A stretch of 64,000 nucleotides of DNA from CAVYUC01 sp963771595 (GCA_963771595.1 CAVYUC010000020.1:62001-126000), one strand, 5' to 3'. Shown: positions 44,279 through 53,469, numbered from the stretch's first letter. A program made the numbers and translations. Notes: generated by a model not told the origin, from the letters alone.

Positions 44279-45283
44279 ATGAAAAAATTTTACCGTATCA
44301 CATTTCTGGTTGTAATTTCTATTCTAACAATTCAACCTGTTCATGCACAACGTCTTTTAAGAAAAATTCAGGAAAGGGCACAGGAAAGTCTTGAACGCAA
44401 AGTGGAAGATAAAGCTGTTGAAAAAATTGATGAAAAGATAGATGAAGGCATCGATAATTTAATTGATTCGCTGGAATCTGATACATCTGAACCCAATACT
44501 ACGACCAGTAACAAAGCTAAAACAGGTTCGCGAACCGATGAAGAAAGAATGCGCCGGTTAATGAAAGGTTTTGGAATGTCGGGAGAACCGGTTCCGGTTG
44601 AGGAAGCCTACAATTTCGACCACTTGATACAGATGCATTTGGAGGAATTTGACAAAAGTGGTAATAAAACCAGTGAGGGCGAATTCATTACTCATCTTAA
44701 TCCCAACTCACAAAGTATGGCCTATCAAACAATTTCGGGTAATATAGGTGAACCCGGCCAGGGCATGTTTATCATTGATGCCAAAAACGGCGCCACCATC
44801 ATTTTAAGTGAAGAAAATGGTGAAAAAACCGGTATTGTATATGGACTCGGGAGTTTCTTCGAATCAATGGGAGAAGCTTATGAAGAGGGTGAACCGGAAG
44901 AATCTCCTGAAGCATATCTTGCAAATGCGAATGTAAAAAAAACCGGCCGTTCCAAAACTATTGCAGGTTATAATTGCGAAGAATATGTTTTTTCCGATGA
45001 AGAGTCAGAATCGCATATATGGATTACAAAAGATCTGAAAATGAACACAAAAGACTTTTTCAGCACACTTTTTAAAACCAGTCTTTATTCGCACGGCATC
45101 CCCTGGGGTTATATGATGGAAGCATCAACCGATGACAAGAAAACCGGTGAAAAATCGACTATGCTGGTTACAAAAGTAGATGAGAAATCGAATGTAAAAT
45201 TTGCCCTTGCTGATTATCAAATAACGAATTTTGGTTCGTTCCAGATGCCGGAAGAAGAAAATGAATCAGAAGGAACCAAATAG
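44279..45283 (+). CDS. Exported DUF4412 domain-containing protein
   Basis: 334 residues. Signal peptide about 1-24 (FLVVISILTIQPVHAQ). A Lys/Glu-rich helical segment follows (about 27-65, ERAQESLERKVEDKAVEKID). The DUF4412-like part (about 100-320) has FDHLIQMHLEEFDKSGNKTS, NPNSQSMAYQTISG and the AGYNCEEYVFSDEESESHIW stretch. It is probably periplasmic or outer-membrane-associated; function unknown. Divergent from rhaB, closed by a hairpin terminator at 45302-45337. Confidence 0.82.
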   Translation: MKKFYRITFLVVISILTIQPVHAQRLLRKIQERAQESLERKVEDKAVEKIDEKIDEGIDNLIDSLESDTSEPNTTTSNKAKTGSRTDEERMRRLMKGFGMSGEPVPVEEAYNFDHLIQMHLEEFDKSGNKTSEGEFITHLNPNSQSMAYQTISGNIGEPGQGMFIIDAKNGATIILSEENGEKTGIVYGLGSFFESMGEAYEEGEPEESPEAYLANANVKKTGRSKTIAGYNCEEYVFSDEESESHIWITKDLKMNTKDFFSTLFKTSLYSHGIPWGYMMEASTDDKKTGEKSTMLVTKVDEKSNVKFALADYQITNFGSFQMPEEENESEGTK

Positions 45284-45301
45284 CAATGACCTGTAATCAC
45301 C

Positions 45302-45337
45302 AAAAAAAGGTTGTCGAAATCCGGCAACCTTTTTTTG
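45302..45337 (+). terminator. Bidirectional intrinsic terminator
   Basis: AAAAAAAGGTTG (45302-45313) pairs with CAACCTTTTTTT (from 45325), with extra pairs inside. A and T runs on either side let it serve both the DUF4412 gene and the convergent lamin-tail gene. Confidence 0.85.
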
Positions 45338-45369
45338 TAATTTATATAAATCCGAATGACAAAAATCTG

Positions 45370-45895
45370 TCACTCATTCGCTTTGTTAAATGTTGGAGTT
45401 GACCATTTAAAATCTCCTGTTCCGTTGGGAAAACGCGCATACGATTGCTCCAAAAGAGTTTCCGGATATTCCACCAAATCAATCATTTGCTGCTCAGGTG
45501 TCAGTAACACAACATTTTCACCATCGGCTGATAATTTGTAGTTGGTATGCAAGCCTGCCTGCAGTGAATCGCCATCGGCCCAAATAATTAAATAACCCTT
45601 TTTTTCAATAACAGTTCCTTCCGGAATTTTCCATTTCGTTAAATCTTTTTTACTGTCAGTAAGGTAAAATCCCGACACATCAATATCTTCATCCGATAAG
45701 TTGTACAATTCTATCCAGTCGTCAAACTCATCCGTCCTGATCAGAACCGTTCTGCGAATTTTTCGGTAAAAGTTCGTTAATCACGATATTCAGATTTTGA
45801 TCCTCATCCACCGGTTCCAATTCATCGTTTTCTTTGTTGCAACTTATTGTTCCGGCAACCATCAAAATCATCAGTGCAAATCCAATCCTATTCAT
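45370..45895 (-). pseudogene. Lamin-tail-domain lipoprotein, broken by one frameshift
   Basis: The ATG at 45895 opens a lipoprotein signal (LMVAGTISCNKEND, lipidated Cys at about residue 19) followed by INELLPKNSQNGSDQDG and a stop. The next frame continues EFDDWIELYNLSDEDIDVSG, the classic lamin-tail domain start, and runs to 45370 (GYLIIWADGD, LVEYPETLLEQSYARFPNGT). Removing one base at about 45730-45737 restores a 174-residue protein of a length normal for single-domain members. The domain is a beta-sandwich of unknown ligand found in secreted and cell-surface proteins. Confidence 0.85.
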
Positions 45896-46030
45896 TTACA
45901 GTAAATTATTAAAGGTAATTTTAAAATTACGTTTGTTATTACAATCAAAAAGTTGTTGATTTTAAGCGCTGAAATTACAAATAATAAGTTGAAAACCCAT
46001 ATCGTCACCTTTCATGTTCCAGGCAAAACC

Positions 46031-46069
46031 AAAAGAACTGCTTCCGGGTAAACCGAAAACAGTTCTTTT
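46031..46069 (-). terminator. Intrinsic terminator of the nine-gene sugar operon
   Basis: AAAAGAACTG (46031-46040) pairs with CAGTTCTTTT (46060-46069). It lies directly after the last reading frame of the operon (46091). Confidence 0.8.
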
Positions 46070-46139
46070 ATTCAATCAATGAAAATGCGGTTATTCTTTT
46101 AGTACCACGACCCAGTCTTTTTCGGCATCCGCCGGAGGA

Positions 46140-47921
46140 TTACCTAAAGCTCTGGATTCCGCTTTGTTTAATAGATTTGATGCTTCCGTTTTGCAAATTA
46201 CCCCCTTCACGCGGATTAAACCATTGCACTGAAAATGTTTTATTTCCGGCAAGTTCCAGTTGGGCATTTTTTGTTCCGGCCGGAAGATAAACCACATACA
46301 AATTCCCGGGATTTGCCAGGCACCAGGCACCTTCGGCTTTCACCAGCTCGTCGTGGTTTTGCATTTTGCGTAACGGAAGGTTGCCGATAAATTGTGTGGC
46401 AAGTTTCGACTGGTTCCACCAGTTTTCGCGGCTGCGGAAATCTTCGAGGTTTAAATCGTTGTGCGGATAACGGTAGCCGAAATACCATTCCACACCTGAA
46501 CCGCCGCCCATCAATGCACCCCAAAGTACATAATGGCGAACAGTGTCATGACGGGCATCGTGTGAATCAGGCATTATTCCTTTCCAGGCAGGCCCAATTT
46601 CGTCAAGGTTAACCAGCCAGCTTTTATCCGCTTTTTCCGATTCACTCACCCACTTTTTGATCCGTTCGTGTACTTTTTGGGGGTTACCGATTTGCATTGA
46701 AGCTCCGTCAAGGTTCTCATATCCCAAAAACGGAGTAAGGTATTCATCCTGTTTCTCATCGTTTGAGTGAGTATGGACTACAACGATATTTGAATAAGGA
46801 TTTGTGGCTTTCAGAAAATCAACCATCGCCACTTTTTGTTCGTGGGTCTGTCCCACCGGCGTCCATTCTGCAGGGCCGTTTTCTTCCCCGATATTCCATG
46901 TTACTGCCGGATGATGTCCAAAACGGGCAATCAACTCCCTCAAGTATAGTTTTCGCTGAACATCCGTATTACCTGCATCCAGTAGGTTTTCATTCTCCGT
47001 TTCCTGCAAAACAAAATGCTGCATCATTCCCAGCTGGTCCATGTAGTCAAAAACGATTTCCCATTGGTCAAGTTTACTGCAATCAAACCGATAACGTTCA
47101 TTATGTTCAGTATATGGCCACACATCTTTTCCGTCACCCAAAATATTCATGGTCAACATGTAAACTGAATTTACTCCTTTTGAATCGAGGTAATTCAATG
47201 CTCCGATAATGCCTTTTCCTTTTCCTTCCTGCCATGTTGGATTACTTTTTTTCCAGTCCAGAATGTGCGTTTCATATTTATGAAGACTTTTCTTGGGATC
47301 AGCCTCCCCCTCGCGAACTGTAGATTTTAGGCTGAACCGTGACGTTTGGTCAAAATCAGTATATGCAAGAAAATTTTCCGGACTGTCAGCACCATTTTTT
47401 ATCCAGATTTCTTCAGAATCCTGAAATACAAAATAACCGTTTCCGCCATTTATTATTCTCCCTTTTGCGCGGAAATCCTCCCCTTTTTTATCAGATTTGG
47501 CAACTTCGAAACTGCCATCCAGTCCATCCCATTGCGTTGGTTCTCCAAGGTCTTTCCCTTCCTTTACCACGATATCTTCACCTTTCCGGAATGATATTTT
47601 GTAGTTCCACGTTCCTGTTTTGTCAGGCCTGAAGCGCACGTTCCATGTATTTCCTTCGTCCGCTGATGTTTCAGCTGCATTTCCATCGGCAGCATAAAAC
47701 CCAGGGACTACGTAAGTTTTATTTCCATTGGTAAAAGTAACATCCAGTTTGTAATCGAGAAATGGGTTTTCTTTTGCCCATTCGGAAGTTTCAGGGCCGT
47801 TAAGCACCAGTGTTACTTTATGCCACTGTTTCAGTTCTCCCTCCACCTGAACTGTATTTTCCTGTTGTTTCATCGAGGAAAACAGGATAAAAATTGATAG
47901 GATATACATCAGTTTTTGCAT
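46140..47921 (-). CDS. DUF5060 glycosidase-like protein with C-terminal collagen-binding-type domain (3' frameshift)
   Basis: 593 residues as read. A signal peptide (about 1-20) is followed by a DUF5060 beta-domain (about 25-125: FLDYKLDVTFTNGNKTYVVP, FRPDKTGTWNYKISFRKGED). A TIM-barrel glycosidase region follows (GKGIIGALNYLDSKGVNSVY, HPAVTWNIGEENGPAEWTPV, SWLVNLDEIGPAW). The end is a 'putative collagen-binding' domain. The normal terminal motif LGNPPADAEKDWVVVLK is found in another frame ending at 46091; deleting one base of the T3 run at 46146-46148 restores a 609-residue protein. Target glycan unknown. Last gene of the probable operon, 34 bp after the TIM-barrel gene. Confidence 0.85.
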   Translation of the reverse strand: MQKLMYILSIFILFSSMKQQENTVQVEGELKQWHKVTLVLNGPETSEWAKENPFLDYKLDVTFTNGNKTYVVPGFYAADGNAAETSADEGNTWNVRFRPDKTGTWNYKISFRKGEDIVVKEGKDLGEPTQWDGLDGSFEVAKSDKKGEDFRAKGRIINGGNGYFVFQDSEEIWIKNGADSPENFLAYTDFDQTSRFSLKSTVREGEADPKKSLHKYETHILDWKKSNPTWQEGKGKGIIGALNYLDSKGVNSVYMLTMNILGDGKDVWPYTEHNERYRFDCSKLDQWEIVFDYMDQLGMMQHFVLQETENENLLDAGNTDVQRKLYLRELIARFGHHPAVTWNIGEENGPAEWTPVGQTHEQKVAMVDFLKATNPYSNIVVVHTHSNDEKQDEYLTPFLGYENLDGASMQIGNPQKVHERIKKWVSESEKADKSWLVNLDEIGPAWKGIMPDSHDARHDTVRHYVLWGALMGGGSGVEWYFGYRYPHNDLNLEDFRSRENWWNQSKLATQFIGNLPLRKMQNHDELVKAEGAWCLANPGNLYVVYLPAGTKNAQLELAGNKTFSVQWFNPREGGNLQNGSIKSIKQSGIQSFR

Positions 47922-47955
47922 GATAAGCTATTTTCAAGTTAATTTTATAAATTTC

Positions 47956-48924
47956 TCAAATTCTGTAAATTTCTTTGTTTACCATTTTCATTAAGCCATT
48001 GTAATCTTCGGTTTTCATCATCTCCAGTATTTGTTCGTGGTTAAGCTGCGATGCCAATTTATATGCACCTCTTGTAACTTCTGAATGGCGATTGAAAAAT
48101 TCAAGCACATCGAAAATGCGCGGTGAAGCATCGGTTGTAAAATATTTGTCGTAATTGTATTGCTGGGCCCAAAACATCATTTCGATGTAATGCAAAAAAT
48201 GACGACTGGCGCCAACCAAATCCCAGTCTGCTTTTGTATCGTTATCATTAGTATGAATGTATGCATCATAGCCACTTTCGTAAATGAGTGACAACGCCTG
48301 AGCCGGATTTTCCTGGCTTTGCAGCGAATGTCCCATATCGATGGTTATACCGGTATTTTTACATTGCACATCTTTAAGCAGCAATAATCCTTTTGCTGTT
48401 GTATCAAGCTGGCAATGCACGCGTGTTTCAGAATATTTTGGTTCGATAAACAGGGGTATTTCAGGCAAATAATCGGCCGCTTCCCCAATGGTTTCCACCA
48501 TGTAATTCCATGCCTTTTTGTAATTGATCTGGAATAATACATCGTAACCATCACTTAACGGACAGCAGGTTACATGCGGCGCTCCAACAGCTTTTGCGAA
48601 ATCCTTTGCTTTTTTAATCATGGCAACAGCTCGGTCGCGAATTCCTTTGTCCGGCCGCGAAAGAGCACCCGGCACCCACTCCGTTTCTTTTTTAATATTA
48701 ACATTGATGGCGGCAAATTCCAACCCGTATTTTTTCATCCACGACTTTGTTTCTTCCGGTTCGCCATTTTCATAAGGGAAAACCATTTCAACCCCTGAAA
48801 ATCCTTCGATTTTTGAAACAAATGCTAATTTCTCTTCTGTTGTAACCGGCTTTTGATATTCGGAAAACCTATCCTGGGTTTTTCCTAAAAATCCGATAAT
48901 AACTGCTTGTTTAATTTCTTGCAT
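47956..48924 (-). CDS. Xylose-isomerase-like TIM-barrel sugar isomerase/epimerase
   Basis: 322 residues from the ATG at 48924 (MQEIKQAVIIGFLG); upstream extension has no match. The AP-endonuclease-2/xylose-isomerase-like barrel shows metal-site carboxylates in EIPLFIEPKYSE (about 179-190), GITIDMGHSLQ (about 216-226) and YDAYIHTNDND (about 244-254). It is likely to isomerise or epimerise a free sugar or hydroxyketone. It follows dhaL by 31 bp and precedes the DUF5060 gene by 34 bp. Substrate unknown. Confidence 0.82.
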   Translation of the reverse strand: MQEIKQAVIIGFLGKTQDRFSEYQKPVTTEEKLAFVSKIEGFSGVEMVFPYENGEPEETKSWMKKYGLEFAAINVNIKKETEWVPGALSRPDKGIRDRAVAMIKKAKDFAKAVGAPHVTCCPLSDGYDVLFQINYKKAWNYMVETIGEAADYLPEIPLFIEPKYSETRVHCQLDTTAKGLLLLKDVQCKNTGITIDMGHSLQSQENPAQALSLIYESGYDAYIHTNDNDTKADWDLVGASRHFLHYIEMMFWAQQYNYDKYFTTDASPRIFDVLEFFNRHSEVTRGAYKLASQLNHEQILEMMKTEDYNGLMKMVNKEIYRI

Positions 48925-48955
48925 CTTATATAATTTAAGAGTATTTAAAATGAAC

Positions 48956-49597
48956 TTATTTGAGTAAAAGTTTAATCTCGTCAGCCATTGTTTCCAAAAG
49001 AAGGCAACACGAGGTTGCACCTGCATCCAGTACTCCTCGTGAACGTTCGCCCAACCTGCTGGCTCTTCCAATTTTTGCTACCATATCTTTTGTTGAGTCC
49101 CTTCCTTCAATGGCTGCGTTTTTCATCGAATCCAATGCGGCATCAAATTCCTTACCGTCTTCTGTAGCTTTGCTAAAAGCTTCCACTGCCGGAGATAAGG
49201 TATCAACCAATGTTTTGTCGCCCGGTTTTGCAGGTGAAATTGCCTGAACAGAAATTAGCATCGCCTCCAGTGCTTTTGCAAAATCGGGAGCTGAAATTTC
49301 TTCCACACCATCCAACTCTTTTGAAAAGCCGCGAAACATTTTGCCGTATAACGGCCCCATGGAACCGCCTATTTTCATCATTAGAACTTTTGAGAGTACT
49401 TTTGCTGAATGCGCCAAATCGCCCGGATTTTCATCCAGTTCTTCGCGCGTCATCTGAAAACCTTTGTTCATGTTTATTCCATGATCACCGTCACCAATCT
49501 GGCCGTCAATATCACTCAGGTATTGTTTGTTTTCCTTGATAGCAATTATCATTTTATCGATAATCACCGCTCCTTCGCTATTTGTAAATGTTTTCAT
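48956..49597 (-). CDS. Dihydroxyacetone-kinase-type ADP-binding subunit (DhaL-like)
   Basis: 213 residues, all-helical DhaL domain. The GDGDHGINMNKGF motif (about 37-49) supplies the Asp residues that bind Mg-nucleotide; GGSMGPLYGKMFRGFSKEL (about 77-95) and GDKTLVDTLSPAVEAF (about 123-138) are also conserved. With the upstream DhaK-like subunit it forms a two-part ketose kinase. No DhaM (PTS phosphoryl donor) gene is present, so ATP rather than PEP may be the donor; this is inference. 82 bp after dhaK. Confidence 0.9.
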   Translation of the reverse strand: MKTFTNSEGAVIIDKMIIAIKENKQYLSDIDGQIGDGDHGINMNKGFQMTREELDENPGDLAHSAKVLSKVLMMKIGGSMGPLYGKMFRGFSKELDGVEEISAPDFAKALEAMLISVQAISPAKPGDKTLVDTLSPAVEAFSKATEDGKEFDAALDSMKNAAIEGRDSTKDMVAKIGRASRLGERSRGVLDAGATSCCLLLETMADEIKLLLK

Positions 49598-49679
49598 AGG
49601 TTTTACCTTTTCATCTTTTCATTAAAACCAATCCAAAATTTCGACGTTATTTCAAGCAGGTTTCGAAACAATGTACTTT

Positions 49680-50684
49680 TTACCGTTGAAACTGTCGTAA
49701 CCCAATCGAATCACATTCATAATCGATGCACTTTTTTAGCTCGTCATCCAGTTTCATCAGCGTGCAGGTAATACCCGCCATTTCAAGGGAAGTAAAATAG
49801 TTGCCCACATACGAATGATAAATTTTGATTCCTTTTTCAGCAAGAATTTTTGCCACATCGTTGTAAACAATATACTGTTCCATAACCGGTGTTGAGCCTA
49901 GTCCTGAAATCAGCACCACCACTTCATCCTCTTTTTCGAATGGCAAATCAGGCAAAATGACATCGCAAAAACGTTGTGCAATTTTTGATGCGGGCTCCAG
50001 ATCTGCAATTTCAATTCCGGGTTCGCCATGGTGGCCAATTCCAACTTCCATTTTTCCTTCTTCAATGTTAAAATTAGGATGACCCACTTCCGGAATTGTA
50101 CAAGGAGAAAGGCCAATTCCCATGCTCCGGGTATTATCGATGGCTTTTTGCGCAACAGCGATTACCTCATCCAGATTGCCGCCCATTGCAGCTTTTGCAC
50201 CTCCTACTTTCCACATCAAAATTTCGCCGGCAACACCACGGCGTTTATCTTCATCTCCTTTTGGCGCTGAAGGGACATCGTCGTTTGCCACTACTTTTTT
50301 CACTTCTATTCCATCATCTTCGGCTTCTTCCATCGCCATTTCCACGTTCATGTTGTCGCCTGCATAGTTACCATATAAAATTGCAACACCTTTCCCTCCG
50401 TCGGCAGCTTTTACGGCATCGTAAAACATTTGTGCTGGCGGCGATGAAAATATTTCGCCCACAGCAACAGCATCTACCATATTGCGGCCGACATAACCAA
50501 TAAACGCAGGTTTATGCCCTGAACCACCTCCGGTTACTATTCCTACTTTTCCTTTTACAGGAGCATCTTTATATTTTACAACTCTTTCATTTTCTGTTGG
50601 ACTCACCAAATCGGAATGCACTTTCACATAGGCTTCCAGCATTTCGTCCACCACCTTTGAAGGATCGTTTATAAACTTTTGCAT
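49680..50684 (-). CDS. Dihydroxyacetone-kinase-type substrate subunit (DhaK-like)
   Basis: 334 residues. GGGSGHKPAFIGYVG (52-66) binds the substrate; the covalent-binding His pair is His218-His219 in GIGHHGEPG. DAVAVGEIFSSPP, GNYAGDNMNVEMA and VLISGLGSTPVMEQ follow the family. DhaK forms a hemiaminal with the carbonyl of short ketoses. The adjacent RpiB-like isomerase and TIM-barrel isomerases suggest a substrate other than dihydroxyacetone, e.g. a tetrulose such as erythrulose; this is inference. 11 bp after the RpiB-like gene. Confidence 0.92.
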   Translation of the reverse strand: MQKFINDPSKVVDEMLEAYVKVHSDLVSPTENERVVKYKDAPVKGKVGIVTGGGSGHKPAFIGYVGRNMVDAVAVGEIFSSPPAQMFYDAVKAADGGKGVAILYGNYAGDNMNVEMAMEEAEDDGIEVKKVVANDDVPSAPKGDEDKRRGVAGEILMWKVGGAKAAMGGNLDEVIAVAQKAIDNTRSMGIGLSPCTIPEVGHPNFNIEEGKMEVGIGHHGEPGIEIADLEPASKIAQRFCDVILPDLPFEKEDEVVVLISGLGSTPVMEQYIVYNDVAKILAEKGIKIYHSYVGNYFTSLEMAGITCTLMKLDDELKKCIDYECDSIGLRQFQR

Positions 50685-50695
50685 TGTAAGTATTT

Positions 50696-51175
50696 TTATT
50701 TGTTGATGTTTTCATCTTTGGAAGGGTGAAACGATTTTTTTTCCAATTCGCGCATTTGCTGAACTTTAGGCGCTGATCCGCCACCCTGAAATTCGGATTC
50801 AAGCCAGGCATCTATAACTGTTTTGGCCAACTCTGGACCGATAACCCGCTCACCCATTGTAATAATCTGTGCATCGTTACTTTTTCGCAACCGTTCGGCA
50901 GAAAATACATCATGGCAGGTGCCGGCAAAAACACCTTCTACTTTATTGGCAATCATTGCCATACCCAGGCCTGTACCGCAGATACTGATTCCCCTGTCGT
51001 ATTTTCCGGCAGCCACCTGTTTGGCCAGATTGAATCCTATTTCAGGATATAATGCATTTACTTTCGAGGCAGAATAATTGAGATCAGTAATATCGATTTT
51101 TTTACTTTTCAGGTGATCATACAGCACTTTTTTAAGGTTAACTGCCGCATCATCACAATCTATGCAAATTTTCAT
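50696..51175 (-). CDS. RpiB/LacA/LacB family sugar-phosphate isomerase
   Basis: 159 residues with an extended Lys-rich tail. The GISICGTGLGMAMIANKVEG motif holds catalytic Cys66 and the anion hole; CHD at 87-89 and the ERVIGPELAKTVIDAWLESE end are typical. The usual N-terminal DHAG motif is changed to CDDAA, with Asp in place of His at residue 9. Family members act on ribose-5-P, allose-6-P, galactose-6-P or erythrulose-4-P. In this operon a product of the DAK kinase is the likeliest substrate. Confidence 0.88.
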   Translation of the reverse strand: MKICIDCDDAAVNLKKVLYDHLKSKKIDITDLNYSASKVNALYPEIGFNLAKQVAAGKYDRGISICGTGLGMAMIANKVEGVFAGTCHDVFSAERLRKSNDAQIITMGERVIGPELAKTVIDAWLESEFQGGGSAPKVQQMRELEKKSFHPSKDENINK

Positions 51176-51219
51176 GCTTGTTTTACTTTAGAAATTAAAA
51201 ATCATTATAAGTTAAAGAA

Positions 51220-52083
51220 TTACCGTATAACATGGGGTAATTCTTTCTCCAAATATTTAAGGCTTTCTTCTACCCAATGATCCGGATTTTCTACAAAACC
51301 ACCGCTGGCTTCGCTTCCCATTTCAATTCCGGCCACGCAAGGTTCACCTAATTTTTTACAATTTTCTTCAATTCCCAATTCAATGCATTTATCAACATAC
51401 TGCCTGAAAGGAACTGCTCCGGTACCTAAAATACTGTTGGTATGTGCAAAACTTTCTGTTTCGCTCAAATGAACATGCAACATCCGGCTTTTCAGCTTTT
51501 CAAGTTGGGCAGGTTCTTCCCGGGTAATAACAAGATGACCTACATCAATATTCGGATAAACATTAGGTAAACCAATATCTTCAACTGCTTTAGCCAGCTT
51601 GTAGGTATTGTTGCAAATAAAATATACATGCGGGTCGAGTTCAATTCCGACCAGTAAATCCTTATCAAGACACCATTCGGCAAAACGGCCCACATTTTCT
51701 ATCATATACAGCCACGACTGCTCGGGCGTAGTTCCGAGTTCATATAAACCACCGCCCCAGCAAACCAGTAACTGACGGCCACCAAGTTCCATCTGGTAAT
51801 CGGCACAGGCTTTCATGTAATCGAAAACAGCATCCCTCTTTTTTGGATCGGGATGCGCAGAATCTTTGGTGGCAACCATTAACATTTGAGTGCTGTGAAT
51901 TCCATTGTCTTTTACAATTTTCACAGCTTCTTTGCGCTGCATTTTACTCATGGTCAACGGATTTCCTTTTCGGATTCCGGCATATTCAATGTATTTAAAT
52001 CCGTATTTCACTGCCGCCCGCAAAGATTCGTCAGGACCTTTGTTACCAACTTCGTAAACCAGTGTATTTAATGCTAATTTCAT
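51220..52083 (-). CDS. Sugar phosphate isomerase/epimerase (TIM-barrel, AP-endonuclease-2 fold)
   Basis: 287 residues from the ATG at 52083 (MKLALNTLVYEVGN). Metal-site residues: VGIELDPHVYF (about 146-156), NVYPNIDVGHLVI (about 174-186), RMLHVHLSETES (about 202-213) and VAGIEMGSEASGG (about 255-267). It probably interconverts an aldose and a ketose, or epimerises a ketose. It sits between the MFS transporter (43 bp upstream) and the RpiB-like gene (44 bp downstream). It differs clearly from the second TIM-barrel gene at 47956, so they are likely different steps. Confidence 0.85.
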   Translation of the reverse strand: MKLALNTLVYEVGNKGPDESLRAAVKYGFKYIEYAGIRKGNPLTMSKMQRKEAVKIVKDNGIHSTQMLMVATKDSAHPDPKKRDAVFDYMKACADYQMELGGRQLLVCWGGGLYELGTTPEQSWLYMIENVGRFAEWCLDKDLLVGIELDPHVYFICNNTYKLAKAVEDIGLPNVYPNIDVGHLVITREEPAQLEKLKSRMLHVHLSETESFAHTNSILGTGAVPFRQYVDKCIELGIEENCKKLGEPCVAGIEMGSEASGGFVENPDHWVEESLKYLEKELPHVIR

Positions 52084-52126
52084 TTGCAAAATTTTAAAAT
52101 CTTATCTTCCTTTTAATAATAATAAT

Positions 52127-53383
52127 TTATGATACTTCCTGTTTGGGATTCATCATTAACCACATAATAATTGCAACAACCGACAAGGAAGCGGCAATAT
52201 AAAAGAATGGAACATTACTACCTGTCCATTGAATTAAATACGGATAGGCGATAATTGTAACAAATGCACCTAAATTCCCTGCCATATTCATAGTTCCTGA
52301 AACGGCTCCGGCATTCTCTTTTCCAATATCGATACAAAATACCCAGGAGGGGCTCAATGTCATATCGGCACCAAAAACTGCAACCGATAAAAATATCACG
52401 GCCATTGTGCTGGAGTCAGAAAGTGTTACCATAATCATTCCGAATGCGGCAAGTGAAAAACCGATAATTGCCGGCAATTGCCTAGAAAGTTTTATTCCTT
52501 TTGTGCGGTAAATGAAATCGACCAAAACACCGCCAAACCAGTTTCCGATGGCGCCTGCAATTAACGGAACGGAACTGTAAAATCCGGCTTCAATGGATGA
52601 AAGCAGAAACCGCTCTTTGATAAATGGGAACATCCAGGTAAGTGTAAAGTAAAAGGTAAAATTACTGCAGATGTACTGAATCATTGTAAACCAAACATTG
52701 CCAGATTTTATTATCCTGCTGAATGGAACCGTGAGCGATTTAATCTCTTTTTGCTGTCTGTTTTCCAGGATGTAATCTTTTTCAGAGGCACCTAAAGTGT
52801 TAGATTCTTCCGGTGTATTTTTAAAGAGAAAGAACCATAAAACTCCGTATAAAATTCCAAATCCTCCAAAAATAAGAAAAGAATGCCGCCAGCCTACTTC
52901 AGAAATCATCCAGGCCACAAGCGGCAAAGCAAAAGCTGCTCCAATACGTGAACCTGAAAAGTTGATTCCCTGCACAACCCCCCGCTCTTTTATCGGAAAC
53001 CAATTGTATACTACCTTTGATAAAGCGGGAAATGCACCAGCCTCGCCGGCACCAAAAAAAAATCGGATAACCAGCATCGAAATAAAGCTCCATGCAGCCC
53101 CTGTCAATGCGGTTAATACAGACCATATCATAACTATTCCGCTGATTACTCCACGTGGACCAAACTTGTCAGCCAATTTGCCGGCAGGAACCTGAAACAA
53201 GGCATAACCAAGTGTAAATATGGCCATCACCCAACCAAAATCTGTAAGACCAAAACCAAGGTCGCTGCTAATTTGATCTTTGGCTGCTGAAATACAGGCC
53301 CTGTCGATGTACAATAAAACGGTTAATAAAAATGTGCTGAATACAAGCAGAAAACGAATTGGTACAATGGTTTTTTTCTTCAT
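52127..53383 (-). CDS. MFS transporter, ACS/hexuronate-type
   Basis: 418 residues, twelve membrane helices. N-terminal YIDRACISAAKDQI (about 25-38), GWVMAIFTLGYALFQVPAGK (about 49-68) and the loop motif LADKFGPRGVISG (about 69-81) match the anion:cation symporter group that transports sugar acids (hexuronates, glucarate, galactonate) and related compounds. It is third in the probable operon behind CE15 and DUF1080 and is likely the uptake step for the compound processed by the downstream isomerases and kinase. Exact substrate unknown. Confidence 0.9.
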   Translation of the reverse strand: MKKKTIVPIRFLLVFSTFLLTVLLYIDRACISAAKDQISSDLGFGLTDFGWVMAIFTLGYALFQVPAGKLADKFGPRGVISGIVMIWSVLTALTGAAWSFISMLVIRFFFGAGEAGAFPALSKVVYNWFPIKERGVVQGINFSGSRIGAAFALPLVAWMISEVGWRHSFLIFGGFGILYGVLWFFLFKNTPEESNTLGASEKDYILENRQQKEIKSLTVPFSRIIKSGNVWFTMIQYICSNFTFYFTLTWMFPFIKERFLLSSIEAGFYSSVPLIAGAIGNWFGGVLVDFIYRTKGIKLSRQLPAIIGFSLAAFGMIMVTLSDSSTMAVIFLSVAVFGADMTLSPSWVFCIDIGKENAGAVSGTMNMAGNLGAFVTIIAYPYLIQWTGSNVPFFYIAASLSVVAIIMWLMMNPKQEVS

Positions 53384-53469
53384 TTTGGTTTAGGCTCCGA
53401 TTATTTTGCTGCTGTAACTTTATTATTTTCTAATTTGTCAACCAGCCTGTTACACGATCCGGCAATAAA

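Noticed and set aside
40720..46150. Programmed frameshifting as the common cause of the three breaks
   Set aside because: The three sites share no slippery sequence, and only one has a stop directly at the shift; indel errors or mutation are simpler.
49680..50684. PTS-dependent dihydroxyacetone kinase
   Set aside because: No dhaM or other PTS gene is present in the operon, so a PEP-dependent system cannot be supported here.
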